Shown in pieces: positions 15,635 through 21,793 of a DNA stretch of 21,826 bases. Numbering within the stretch: position 1 is the stretch's first letter; the number at the start of each line of letters is the position of its first letter. Where the stretch lies: positions 1-21,826 of the forward strand of contig JAISWP010000138.1 of NCBI GenBank assembly GCA_031271065.1, given 5' to 3'. The position numbers and the translations under genes were made by a program. A model generated the notes under the pieces. It was not told the DNA's origin, did no database searches, and saw nothing but the letters and a program-made list of their open reading frames with translations. The stretch comes from Synergistaceae bacterium (GTDB lineage Bacteria > Synergistota > Synergistia > Synergistales > Synergistaceae).

Positions 15635-16288
15635 CTATACAGCCGTATTTTTTTCAAGCCAAAGCATGGACAGTCTTCCCTCGCAGGAGCCGCACCGCAG
15701 TTCCTTCAGACGGCGGGCCTCGAATATACGCTCCTCAGGCAGCCCCAGATCCCAGCCCAGAGCTGCCCAGGCGCTCCCCAGATATTCGTCCGACGACAGC
15801 CAGTCCAGACGTTTTTTCACTTCTGCGGAATATCCGAAGAGAAGCACCAGCGCGGACGACGCCCGCAGACGCCCGGCGAGTTCACCGAGGGCCGGCCCGT
15901 TTCGGGCGTGCAGCGTGACGGCCTCAGCGCCGGCCCAGGAGCGGCAGATCCGCGCAGCCATTATCTGTATGGACGATATTCCTGGCACCACGCGAACCGC
16001 ATCCCTGCCGAAGCGTTCGATCACCCGCTTCGCCAGACTGTAAAATCCGGGGTCCCCGCTCACGAGCAGCGTGACGTCCCCGCCCTCGGATTTTTCCTCA
16101 AGCACGCCCACGACCGCGTCGGCCATCCCGGACGCCGGGAGGTCCACCCGGAGGGCGCCTGCGGGGAGTTCCGCCGCGTCCAGCACCCTCGCGCCTCCGA
16201 CTATGACCCGGGACGCCCCGATCGCGCGGGCGGCCTCCGGAGTCAGATATTCCCGCGGCCCCGGCCCCGCGCCCACTATCGTTATCAT
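15635..16288 (-). CDS. cbiE: Cobalt-precorrin-7 C5-methyltransferase
   Basis: CbiE methylates C5 of the corrinoid ring. The 217-residue product starts MITIVGAGPGPREYLTPEA. It carries the family's ASRVIVGGARVLD, VTLLVSGDPGFYSLAKRV and VVPGISSIQIMAARI, and ends with an LPEERIFEARRLKEL-type segment typical of the CbiE/CobL N-terminal domain. ATG 16288 overlaps the cbiD stop as ATGA and has GGAG eight bases upstream. The frame is open far upstream inside cbiD, but that stretch is Arg/Gly/His-rich out-of-frame translation and is not part of the gene. CbiT is encoded directly downstream. Confidence 0.95.
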   Translation of the reverse strand: MITIVGAGPGPREYLTPEAARAIGASRVIVGGARVLDAAELPAGALRVDLPASGMADAVVGVLEEKSEGGDVTLLVSGDPGFYSLAKRVIERFGRDAVRVVPGISSIQIMAARICRSWAGAEAVTLHARNGPALGELAGRLRASSALVLLFGYSAEVKKRLDWLSSDEYLGSAWAALGWDLGLPEERIFEARRLKELRCGSCEGRLSMLWLEKNTAV

Positions 16289-17403
16289 TGCAGCGACTCC
16301 GCGTTTTCTTTTATTTCCTCGATGAGCGCGTCCAGATTGCCGGTGCGCGCCAGCTCCCTGTCCGGGAGCGAGAACGTGAGGCAGGCGCATTCGGAAATTC
16401 CCGCGGCTCCCGACAGCGCGGTCTTGACTATTCTGCCGACGAGTTCCTTCAGGGCCGCCGCGCCCCACTTGGTGCGCGCTATCCTGGCCGCCATCTCGTC
16501 CGCCATGGAACTGTCCAGTATTTCCCGGACGTCCTCGCTGCAGGCGCCGTGAAGGGCCGAATAAGCGGCTATGGCCTCCAGCCTGCCGTCGCTTTTCGCG
16601 CTGTGTGTGTCCAGGGACCCGGCGGCGAGTTTTGCGAACTTTCCCACCTGGCCTATCAGTATCAGTTTCTCGAAGCCCAGGCTGCCCACCATGGCGAGGG
16701 CTTCCCCTACGAAGTTGCTTATGTTGACTATCATGCTGTCCGGTATACCGATCAGCATGGCCATCCTGCGTCCGTAGTTGCCCGGCGCCAGGCACGCCAT
16801 ACTGGCCCCGGCCGCCTTCAGGACCGACAGCTCGGTCTTTATCGTGCCGACTATGGCGTCGGAGCTCATGGGCGAGACTATGCCGGTCGTCCCCAGTATG
16901 GAGAGCCCGCCTATTATCCCCAGGCGCGGATTGTAGGTGCGTTTCGCCAGCTCATCTCCTCCGGGAATCGATATGGTCACCATGGCGCCCATGCCCTGCG
17001 GAAGCTCGAGCCCGAGGGACTTTCGGATGAGGGCCATCGGTCCGGGATTTATCGCGGCCTTGCCTGGAGGGACCAGAAGCCCCGGCTTCGTCACAACTCC
17101 GACGCCGCTGCCGCCCAGTATGGTGATGCCGCTCTCCTCGGAGAGCTTCACCTCCGCCGCTATCACCGCTCCGTGCGTCACGTCCGGATCGTCGCCCGCA
17201 TCCTTTGTGACCCAGCCCTCAGCCCCGTTCTCTATCCTGCGGCATCCCGTTATCGGGACGACTATCTCCCTGCCGCCCGGCAAACTCAAAGCCACAGTGC
17301 CGCAGCTTTTGCCGAAGAGGAAACGGACCGCCGCGGCCGCGGCCGCCGCGGCCGCGCTCCCGGTCGTGAAACCGCTCGTCATCCCGACTCCGCTGTTGTC
17401 CAT
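16285..17403 (-). CDS. cbiD: Cobalt-precorrin-5B C1-methyltransferase
   Basis: CbiD methylates C1 of cobalt-precorrin-5B in the anaerobic route. The 372-residue protein shows the diagnostic SGFTTGSAAAAA opening, DAGDDPDVTHGA (the conserved D-D-P-D-V-T-x-G motif), GGSGVGVVTKPGL, NPGPM, YNPRLGIIGGLSILGTTGIV, and LIGQVGKFAKLAAG near the C-terminus. Nine consecutive alanines (17-25), coded by GCG/GCC, follow the TTGS motif. ATG 17403 has GGGGGGGAG five bases ahead. An alternative ATG at 17382 has its own GGAG and overlaps the btuF-like stop as ATGA, as at several other junctions here, so it may be the true start. The gene is unique to the cobalt-early pathway. Confidence 0.95.
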   Translation of the reverse strand: MDNSGVGMTSGFTTGSAAAAAAAAAVRFLFGKSCGTVALSLPGGREIVVPITGCRRIENGAEGWVTKDAGDDPDVTHGAVIAAEVKLSEESGITILGGSGVGVVTKPGLLVPPGKAAINPGPMALIRKSLGLELPQGMGAMVTISIPGGDELAKRTYNPRLGIIGGLSILGTTGIVSPMSSDAIVGTIKTELSVLKAAGASMACLAPGNYGRRMAMLIGIPDSMIVNISNFVGEALAMVGSLGFEKLILIGQVGKFAKLAAGSLDTHSAKSDGRLEAIAAYSALHGACSEDVREILDSSMADEMAARIARTKWGAAALKELVGRIVKTALSGAAGISECACLTFSLPDRELARTGNLDALIEEIKENAESLQ

Positions 17404-18341
17404 CGTGACTCCCCCCCGGCCTCAGCGCGCTCCCGTATCGAAATCAGAGCTCCGTTCCAAAGACGCCGCAAAGACGGCCTGGACACATCCTCCTCCGATA
17501 CGTCGAAGACCATGCCGTTTCGCACGGCTCTCATGCGCGAAAATCTCCCGTCCTTCATAAAATCCGCCGCAGTCACTGTGTTCATCGTACCCTGCTGTAA
17601 CAGTATAACGTCTATTCTTTCGTCCGACGCGATGGTCCGCTCGGCCCCGAACACTCCTATCACGCTTCCGGGCGCGGCGGGCAGAGCGCCCGCGGCCGCG
17701 TTCCTGAAACCTGCCGCCGCCAGCATATGAGCGGCCCAGGAATCGGGGGTGCAGGTGGCCATGATCCGTCCGTTCGTCTCCAGAAGCGCCCCCGGAGCGT
17801 CGTCCGGCACGATCCTCGCCGCCTCCCGCATGGCGCGGGCCGCCCCTGCCTCCGGTTCGTCCCCTAACCCGACGATCGCCGACAGCCTGCCGATGTAGCC
17901 GGGAAATTCTTCCCACGCGGGAGGGTCGATCGCCGCGACAGCGATCCCGAACGACTTGAGCGAATCATAGAGCGCCCCGTCCGCGCGCACCATCATGGGA
18001 CGGGTGAGGACCAGGTCCGGAGACAGGGCAATGATCCGCTCTATCCCGGGACGCGCGCCCAATGCCGGCAGGCCGCTTCCCGAGTCTCTGCCCACGGCCG
18101 CGATAAAATCCCCGGCCCCGATCGCTTCCAGGTTCTCGGTATGGCCGGCGTAAAGAGAGACTATCCTGCGGGCCGGAGCGCTTAAAACCACCTCGTCTCC
18201 CGTGTCGTCCGCGAACCTTATCGCTTCGCCGGCGAAACATGGATAGCCCGAAGTTATCAACGGGACCATCGAACACAGTATAATCCCAAATAATTTTATC
18301 AGCCGATCTGCTGAATTTTTAAATATCACCGATAAATTCAA
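17379..18341 (-). CDS. BtuF/FepB-like periplasmic substrate-binding protein
   Basis: A 320-residue exported binding protein of the BtuF/FhuD/FepB cluster (periplasmic-binding class with the helical backbone). An N-terminal basic stretch and a hydrophobic core (IKLFGIILCSMVPLITSG, about 15-32) form a signal peptide, with likely cleavage near CFAGEA. The mature part starts IRFADDTGDEVVLSAPARRIVSLYAG and has ERIIALSPDLVLTRP (101-115), a classic pattern of this family. A cobalamin, cobinamide or metal-chelate ligand fits the context, but the ligand cannot be read from sequence. No permease or ATPase gene is adjacent. The start is a TTG at 18341 with GGGGG upstream. The gene ends overlapping cbiD, so it is the first gene of the main operon, behind the cbiK terminator. 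Confidence 0.85.
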   Translation of the reverse strand: MNLSVIFKNSADRLIKLFGIILCSMVPLITSGYPCFAGEAIRFADDTGDEVVLSAPARRIVSLYAGHTENLEAIGAGDFIAAVGRDSGSGLPALGARPGIERIIALSPDLVLTRPMMVRADGALYDSLKSFGIAVAAIDPPAWEEFPGYIGRLSAIVGLGDEPEAGAARAMREAARIVPDDAPGALLETNGRIMATCTPDSWAAHMLAAAGFRNAAAGALPAAPGSVIGVFGAERTIASDERIDVILLQQGTMNTVTAADFMKDGRFSRMRAVRNGMVFDVSEEDVSRPSLRRLWNGALISIRERAEAGGESRWTTAESG

Positions 18342-18369
18342 CGAAAACCCCCGAAGTTATGCCCATTTA

Positions 18370-18434
18370 GTGGACAACTTTGTGGAAAATACCTCTCATA
18401 CTAAGCAATTTCCGCTAGTACATATTGTTGATAA
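18370..18434 (-). other. Cluster of three DnaA-box-like 9-mers in an AT-rich gap
   Basis: In the 157-bp gap between cbiK and the btuF-like gene the minus strand reads TTATCAACA (18434-18426), TTTTCCACA (18389-18381) and TTGTCCACT (18378-18370). Against TTATCCACA these have one, one and two mismatches, all in the same orientation, in DNA much richer in A+T than its surroundings. They could be DnaA-binding sites or chance in AT-rich DNA. Otherwise the gap holds no clear promoter and no second riboswitch. Confidence 0.3.
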
Positions 18435-18451
18435 CTCTTTTCTAAAATTCT

Positions 18452-18491
18452 TGAAGAAAGGTGGAGGACGATCGCAGACATCGCCTCCACC
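18452..18491 (-). terminator. Rho-independent terminator after cbiK
   Basis: On the minus strand GGTGGAGG pairs with CCTCCACC (18491-18484 with 18467-18460), with an inner CGAT/ATCG pairing, followed by TTTCTTC. It begins eight bases past the cbiK stop. It should end or attenuate transcripts from the riboswitch-controlled cbiC-cbiK unit before they reach the btuF-like gene. Confidence 0.75.
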
Positions 18492-18498
18492 AGCTCTT

Positions 18499-19410
18499 TT
18501 ACCGGGCTAAGCGGCTCTGGGCCTCTCTCAGCTTATCGATGATCAGGTTTTGCACAAATTTATTCTGGCCGAGACCCGTAAGCACCGGGGAAACCTTGAG
18601 GCTTTCCGCCGCGAGCATTGACTTCCAGGAATCCTCCTCGTCTCCGGCGATGTCGTTCTGGGCGTGATCGCCGGCAACCAGCATCAGCGGGCCTATGGTC
18701 ACGGACCGCGGCCTGGCCGCCTTGATTCGGGGCAGAATGTCGTCGTACGATGGGATTCCCTCAATCGTCCCGATGAAGAAATTGGGGCTGCGGCGCCACA
18801 GGGCTATCTGAAGCGAGCTGTACGCGGAATCGGCGAAGTGATGAGTCCCGTGCCCCACCATTATGACGGCGCCCTTTTTGATCTCGTCCTCGTATGTGGC
18901 GACGAGCGCGTCAGCCAGGCGTTCGATGTCCTTCCCGCCGGCCAGCAGAGGCTCGGATAGGGCTATGCTCCTGAAGCCGGCCTTGGGCGCGCTCTCGCTC
19001 ATGAACCTGAATCCGTCCGTTACAGCCTTGAGGTCGTCGTACTCCTCGCCGGGTATTATGTGGGTCGATAGCACAGCCACATCGGTGAAACCCTCGTACG
19101 CCAGTTTCGCAAGCGCGATGGCCGGCTCGTCGATGATCCTGCCCTCTTCTTTTGCGAGTTTGCGCATTATGATGCGGGACGTATAGGCATTGCGCACCTC
19201 CACGCCAGGGTTCGCCGCTTTGACCGCGTCGGTGACCGCGGTTATCGCCGCCTCGCCCTCGGGAACGGAACTCCCGAAGGACACCACCAGTATCGCCCGC
19301 TTTTCGCCCGTGAGGGGCTCGTCCTGCGGGAAAGCGTCAGCGGCGGAACACGCCATCAGCGCCGCCGTAAATATCAGCAGCAGGACGAGAATGTTTTTTT
19401 TCAGCTCCAA
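18499..19410 (-). CDS. cbiK: Sirohydrochlorin cobaltochelatase with N-terminal signal peptide
   Basis: CbiK inserts Co2+ into sirohydrochlorin, the first committed step of the cobalt-early route. The 303-residue protein has the anaerobic CbiK signature residues: LSTHIIPGEEYDDL (His117), MVGHGTHHFADSAYSSLQ (His187), GTIEGIPSYDDIL (Glu217) and LMLVAGDHAQNDIAGD (His249). His187, Glu217 and His249 correspond to the metal-site His/Glu/His set of the family. Residues 1-27 form a signal peptide (MELKKNILVLLLIFTAALMA) with a possible lipobox LMAC at Cys21 or an ADA cleavage site. It therefore resembles the periplasmic CbiK of Desulfovibrio rather than the cytoplasmic Salmonella enzyme. The start is TTG 19410 with a strong AAGGAGG eight to nine bases upstream. 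It lies 43 bp after cbiC and just before a terminator. Confidence 0.94.
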   Translation of the reverse strand: MELKKNILVLLLIFTAALMACSAADAFPQDEPLTGEKRAILVVSFGSSVPEGEAAITAVTDAVKAANPGVEVRNAYTSRIIMRKLAKEEGRIIDEPAIALAKLAYEGFTDVAVLSTHIIPGEEYDDLKAVTDGFRFMSESAPKAGFRSIALSEPLLAGGKDIERLADALVATYEDEIKKGAVIMVGHGTHHFADSAYSSLQIALWRRSPNFFIGTIEGIPSYDDILPRIKAARPRSVTIGPLMLVAGDHAQNDIAGDEEDSWKSMLAAESLKVSPVLTGLGQNKFVQNLIIDKLREAQSRLAR

Positions 19411-19453
19411 CAGAAATTCCTCCTTCGAACGTCAGAATCGCAGGATCCACGAT

Positions 19454-20080
19454 TCATACCATCCGCAGGAGAGCGTTTACGCACGCCGCCGCAAGCCCCG
19501 AACCGCCTCGGGGCCCCCGTATCAGTATCGACGGGACGCCGCTTTCGGCCAGGCGGGCCTTGCTGTCCGCGGCGCCGACAAATCCCACCGGCATCCCCAC
19601 TACAAAGTCGGCCGGAGCGCCTTCTTCAACACGCTCGAGCAGCCGAAAGAGGGCTGTCGGGGCGTTTCCGAAGGCGAATATTCTCACTCCCTCGCCGACC
19701 GCCTTGTCCACGGACGCCATAGCCCTGGTGATGCCTTCGCGTTCCGAGACGCAGCGGACATCCTCGTCGTGGATGTAGGATACAGGTTTAAGGTTCAGGC
19801 GTTCGCACTCCCTGCGGGAGATGCCGGACCTGAGCATCTCCACGTCGCAGAAGATTACGCCCCCGCGGGACAGCGCGCCTCGTGCTGACGCGACAGCGTC
19901 GTTTCTGGCTTCGATCAGGCTGGCGAGCGAAAAATCCGCGCCCGCGTGCACCACCCGCACCGCCACGTCGACCAGGGATTCATCCAGGGCGTAGCACCTG
20001 AGCGTCTCCCTGATGATATCGAAACTTCGCTCCTCAATATTCAAGGGTCCCCGTTCATAACATCCGCCAGCCTCGCTCAT
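19454..20080 (-). CDS. cbiC: Cobalt-precorrin-8 methylmutase
   Basis: CbiC moves a methyl group from C11 to C12, giving cobyrinic acid, the last ring-forming step. The 208-residue protein has the catalytic histidine His45 in RVVHAGADFS, GGVIFCDVEMLRSGI, IFAFGNAPTALFRLLE and VVGMPVGFVGAADSKARL, all strongly typical. ATG 20080 has GGGGGA about seven bases upstream. An in-frame ATG at 20116 would add 12 residues across a T-rich hairpin and is less likely. The start overlaps, as ATGA, the stop of a short upstream ORF. It is the first clear gene after the cobalamin riboswitch, so it should be repressed when B12 is plentiful. Confidence 0.95.
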   Translation of the reverse strand: MSEAGGCYERGPLNIEERSFDIIRETLRCYALDESLVDVAVRVVHAGADFSLASLIEARNDAVASARGALSRGGVIFCDVEMLRSGISRRECERLNLKPVSYIHDEDVRCVSEREGITRAMASVDKAVGEGVRIFAFGNAPTALFRLLERVEEGAPADFVVGMPVGFVGAADSKARLAESGVPSILIRGPRGGSGLAAACVNALLRMV

Positions 20081-20196
20081 CCGGCATCCCCCTTTCGGCG
20101 AAAAAATGCGCCCCATTGAATCTCTTCAACGAGACGCTTCATGGCGGAATCACATCGACCCTTGACCACGACGGCCCCGTCCGCCCGCGCGGACAT
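20077..20196 (-). CDS. Possible 39-codon ORF between riboswitch and cbiC
   Basis: An open frame starts at ATG 20196, 28 bases past the B12 box, and ends in a TGA that overlaps the cbiC ATG as ATGA. That is the same junction used by several genes of the neighbouring operon. The peptide begins MSARADGAVVVKGRCD and ends GAFFRRKGDAG. An internal ATG at 20142 would give a 21-residue form. A GTG two codons upstream (20202) is also in frame. The ribosome site is weak (GTGCGGTG), and a perfect 6-bp hairpin (GTCCGC/GCGGAC, 20179-20194) starts at the G of the ATG. I recognise no family. It could be a regulatory leader that couples translation to cbiC, a genuine small protein, or chance. Confidence 0.35.
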   Translation of the reverse strand: MSARADGAVVVKGRCDSAMKRLVEEIQWGAFFRRKGDAG

Positions 20197-20204
20197 AAAC
20201 ACCG

Positions 20205-20375
20205 CACTACGTGACGCCGATCGAGGTTTCCTGGCTCCCCTTCATCCTGGACCGCGCCTTCCCCTGGCTTGGGCCAGCGTGGCAAACCTGCGGTTTCGTC
20301 CGGGGGTACAGTGGCGGGGCCGCTCCGTTTATTCCGGATTCCCTGTCCCGACGCCGGTATGACTATATTTAACGC
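20205..20375 (-). promoter_or_regulatory. Cobalamin (AdoCbl) riboswitch upstream of cbiC
   Basis: The minus strand carries the conserved cobalamin-riboswitch blocks in the right order: AGGGAATCC (near 20345-20336), GCGGCCCCGCCACTGT (20323-20308), GCCACG (20283-20278), CCAGGGGAAGGCGCGG (20267-20252), and the B12 box AGCCAGGAAACCT (20236-20224). It lies between a promoter and cbiC. Binding of adenosylcobalamin should reduce expression of cbiC-cbiK. A perfect GTCCGC/GCGGAC hairpin just downstream lacks a U-run, so control is more likely at translation than by a classical terminator. Exact ends are approximate. Confidence 0.92.
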
Positions 20376-20381
20376 TTCGTT

Positions 20382-20411
20382 ATTATAACCCATTCACCTC
20401 GCTGTTGTATA
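20382..20411 (-). promoter_or_regulatory. Promoter for the riboswitch-cbiC-cbiK transcript
   Basis: A perfect -10 TATAAT (20387-20382, minus strand) lies 18 bases from TATACA (20411-20406), partly inside the 3' end of the preceding reductase gene. It predicts a transcript start near 20375, immediately before the riboswitch. Confidence 0.6.
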
Positions 20412-21329
20412 CGATTCCTCCATAGCCCTGATGACGCGGCTCAGCATTGCGTTTACCGGGACCGGGATCCCATGTTTTTCCCCCAGTTCGACCACCGTTT
20501 CCCCGAATATCTCCACCTCGGTCTTTCGGCGCGCTTCCACGTCCTGGGCCATGGAGGTCATGCCCCCCGGCGGCAGTCTGTCTATGAGGGACAGCCCGTC
20601 GCCGACGTCATGCGCCGAGAGGGAAATTCCCTCCCGGGCGGCGGCAGCCGCGGCCTCCTCCATCGCGGACCGCACGAGAGCCCTCGCCTCCCCCGGGCGC
20701 TGTATCGCCCCGTAGGCGGAGCGGAGTACGGCTGTGACCTGGTTTACCCCCACGTTGATCATGAACTTCTTCCAGAGGGCCCGTTTCATGTCCGGCATGA
20801 CCTCGCAGGGCACCCCGGCGGAGTCTAAAAATTCCTTCACCAGCCTCACCTTACGGGACCAGCGGCCCTCTTCGCTGACCGCCTCCCCGAACTGTATCGT
20901 TCCCAGACACGCGCTCGAGGTATTATCGCCCTCCCTCACGGCGTCGAGTCCCATCACAAGAGCATAGAGCACTTTCTTGGCCCCGAACGCGGCGCCCAGG
21001 TCGGCCTCGCTCCTTATGCCGTTCAAAAGGGGCAGTATCACGGTATCCGGGCCCACAAAGCGGCGGGAGTCGGAGATGGCCTGCGGCAGGTGATGCTGCT
21101 TGACGGCGTATATGACGAGGTCGGCGGGACTCCCATTCTCCGGCTCGGTTACGGGGAAAAAATAACGCCTTCCGTTGACCGACACCCCGTTTTTTCTGTA
21201 ACGCTCCGCCCGCTCTCCGGACGAGACGACCCGTATGCGGTCCATCGGGACGTTCTCCGAAATGCGTGCGAGGTAAGCGCTTCCCACAGCGCCCAAACCC
21301 GCGAGGGCTATCGTATCGATCTTATCCAT
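20394..21329 (-). CDS. 2-dehydropantoate 2-reductase family protein (ApbA/PanE)
   Basis: A 311-residue NADP-dependent reductase of the ApbA/PanE family. PanE reduces ketopantoate to pantoate for coenzyme A synthesis. The Rossmann loop is LAGLGAVGSAY (9-19). Residues matching the E. coli active site are all present: Lys77 (YAVKQ), Asn103 (LLNGI), Lys188 in WKKFMINVGVNQVTAV, and Glu272 in SMAQDVEARRKTEVEIFG. Length is that of the family. Many bacteria carry several paralogues with other 2-oxoacid or oxidoreductase roles, so the pantoate function is likely but not certain. The start is ATG 21329; a GGGGAGG site sits rather far (12 bases) upstream. It is transcribed from its own promoter and its 3' end contains the promoter of the riboswitch unit. 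Confidence 0.88.
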   Translation of the reverse strand: MDKIDTIALAGLGAVGSAYLARISENVPMDRIRVVSSGERAERYRKNGVSVNGRRYFFPVTEPENGSPADLVIYAVKQHHLPQAISDSRRFVGPDTVILPLLNGIRSEADLGAAFGAKKVLYALVMGLDAVREGDNTSSACLGTIQFGEAVSEEGRWSRKVRLVKEFLDSAGVPCEVMPDMKRALWKKFMINVGVNQVTAVLRSAYGAIQRPGEARALVRSAMEEAAAAAAREGISLSAHDVGDGLSLIDRLPPGGMTSMAQDVEARRKTEVEIFGETVVELGEKHGIPVPVNAMLSRVIRAMEESYTTAR

Positions 21330-21378
21330 GTAAAATTCGGGCCTCCCCGGAATAAAAAATAAAAGTTCCAGATATATT

Positions 21379-21406
21379 GTAATACTAAAAATATAAACAG
21401 TGTAAA
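21379..21406 (-). promoter_or_regulatory. Promoter for the reductase gene
   Basis: On the minus strand TTTACA (21406-21401) and TATTAC (21384-21379) are 16 bases apart in AT-rich DNA, 50 bases before the reductase start. The -35 hexamer is identical to that of the promoter at 4529-4557. Confidence 0.5.
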
Positions 21407-21431
21407 TTTTACGGGCCGATCCGATCGCGAT

Positions 21432-21460
21432 TTGACAAGCCGTCCGCCGGTAGTTACGAT
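21432..21460 (+). promoter_or_regulatory. Promoter for the csoR-like gene
   Basis: A consensus TTGACA (21432-21437) stands 17 bases from TACGAT (21455-21460). Transcription would start near 21467, 30 bases before the csoR-like ATG. Confidence 0.7.
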
Positions 21461-21467
21461 AGGTAAC
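21453..21467. promoter_or_regulatory. Inverted repeat over the csoR -10 box, candidate operator
   Basis: GTTAC-GATAG-GTAAC is a perfect 5-bp inverted repeat with a 5-base spacer covering the -10 hexamer and start point. Position and symmetry suit an autorepressor site. It lacks the long G/C tract of classical CsoR operators, so the assignment is only a candidate. Confidence 0.4.
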
Positions 21468-21496
21468 GAATATATCTGCGCGCGGGGAGATAAACG

Positions 21497-21793
21497 ATGT
21501 ATCAGGGAGAGCACGGCCATCGTCACGTACATTCGGAATCGGAGCGGAAAGCCATATTGAACCGTCTGTCTCGGGTGTCGGGGCATCTGGAATCGGTAAA
21601 GAGGATGGTGGAGGAGGACAGGGACTGCAGCGAGGTGCTGATCCAGCTGGCGGCCGTGCGCTCCGCCGTGACCAGCGCCGGCAAGGCGCTGATGAGGCAT
21701 CACCTGGAGCGGTGCATCGTGGACGCGGTAAAAAACGACGACCCGGAACGCATCGAGGACCTCAAGTCCGCGATCGACAAGTTCATCAAATAA
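21497..21793 (+). CDS. CsoR/RcnR-family metal-sensing repressor
   Basis: A 98-residue all-helical DUF156 (CsoR/RcnR/FrmR) repressor. The body AILNRLSRVSGHLESVKRMV is the family's first helix. Cys44, His69 and Cys73 have the 25- and 4-residue spacings of the Cys-His-Cys copper(I) set of CsoR; RcnR has His at the last position and FrmR/CstR differ. The N-terminus carries an extra His-rich stretch (HGHRHVH, residues 6-12), which could add or alter metal binding. Cu(I) is therefore the likeliest ligand, with Ni/Co less likely. ATG 21497 follows GGGGAG by eight bases. It is the only plus-strand gene. Its regulated partner (a copper ATPase or chaperone) would lie beyond the right edge, where a GGGAGGA near 21799-21805 may be a ribosome site. 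Confidence 0.92.
   Translation: MYQGEHGHRHVHSESERKAILNRLSRVSGHLESVKRMVEEDRDCSEVLIQLAAVRSAVTSAGKALMRHHLERCIVDAVKNDDPERIEDLKSAIDKFIK

Noticed and set aside
15104..16552. Long plus-strand open frame opposite cbiT, cbiE and cbiD
   Set aside because: It crosses three well-conserved genes on the other strand and has Arg/Pro/Gly-rich composition typical of GC-rich shadows.
16288..17730. 480-codon plus-strand open frame opposite cbiD and the btuF-like gene
   Set aside because: Antisense to strongly conserved genes; no recognisable domain.
18342..18498. Second cobalamin riboswitch before the btuF-like gene
   Set aside because: No GCCACTG or B12-box-like block is present; the region is too short and AT-rich.
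20090..20108. GGCG/CGCC hairpin with six Ts as an expression-platform terminator
   Set aside because: The T run is in the loop, not after the stem, so it is not an intrinsic terminator.
20139..20393. 84-codon minus-strand open frame across the riboswitch
   Set aside because: The stretch is explained by conserved cobalamin-aptamer blocks, and the frame runs through them without protein features.
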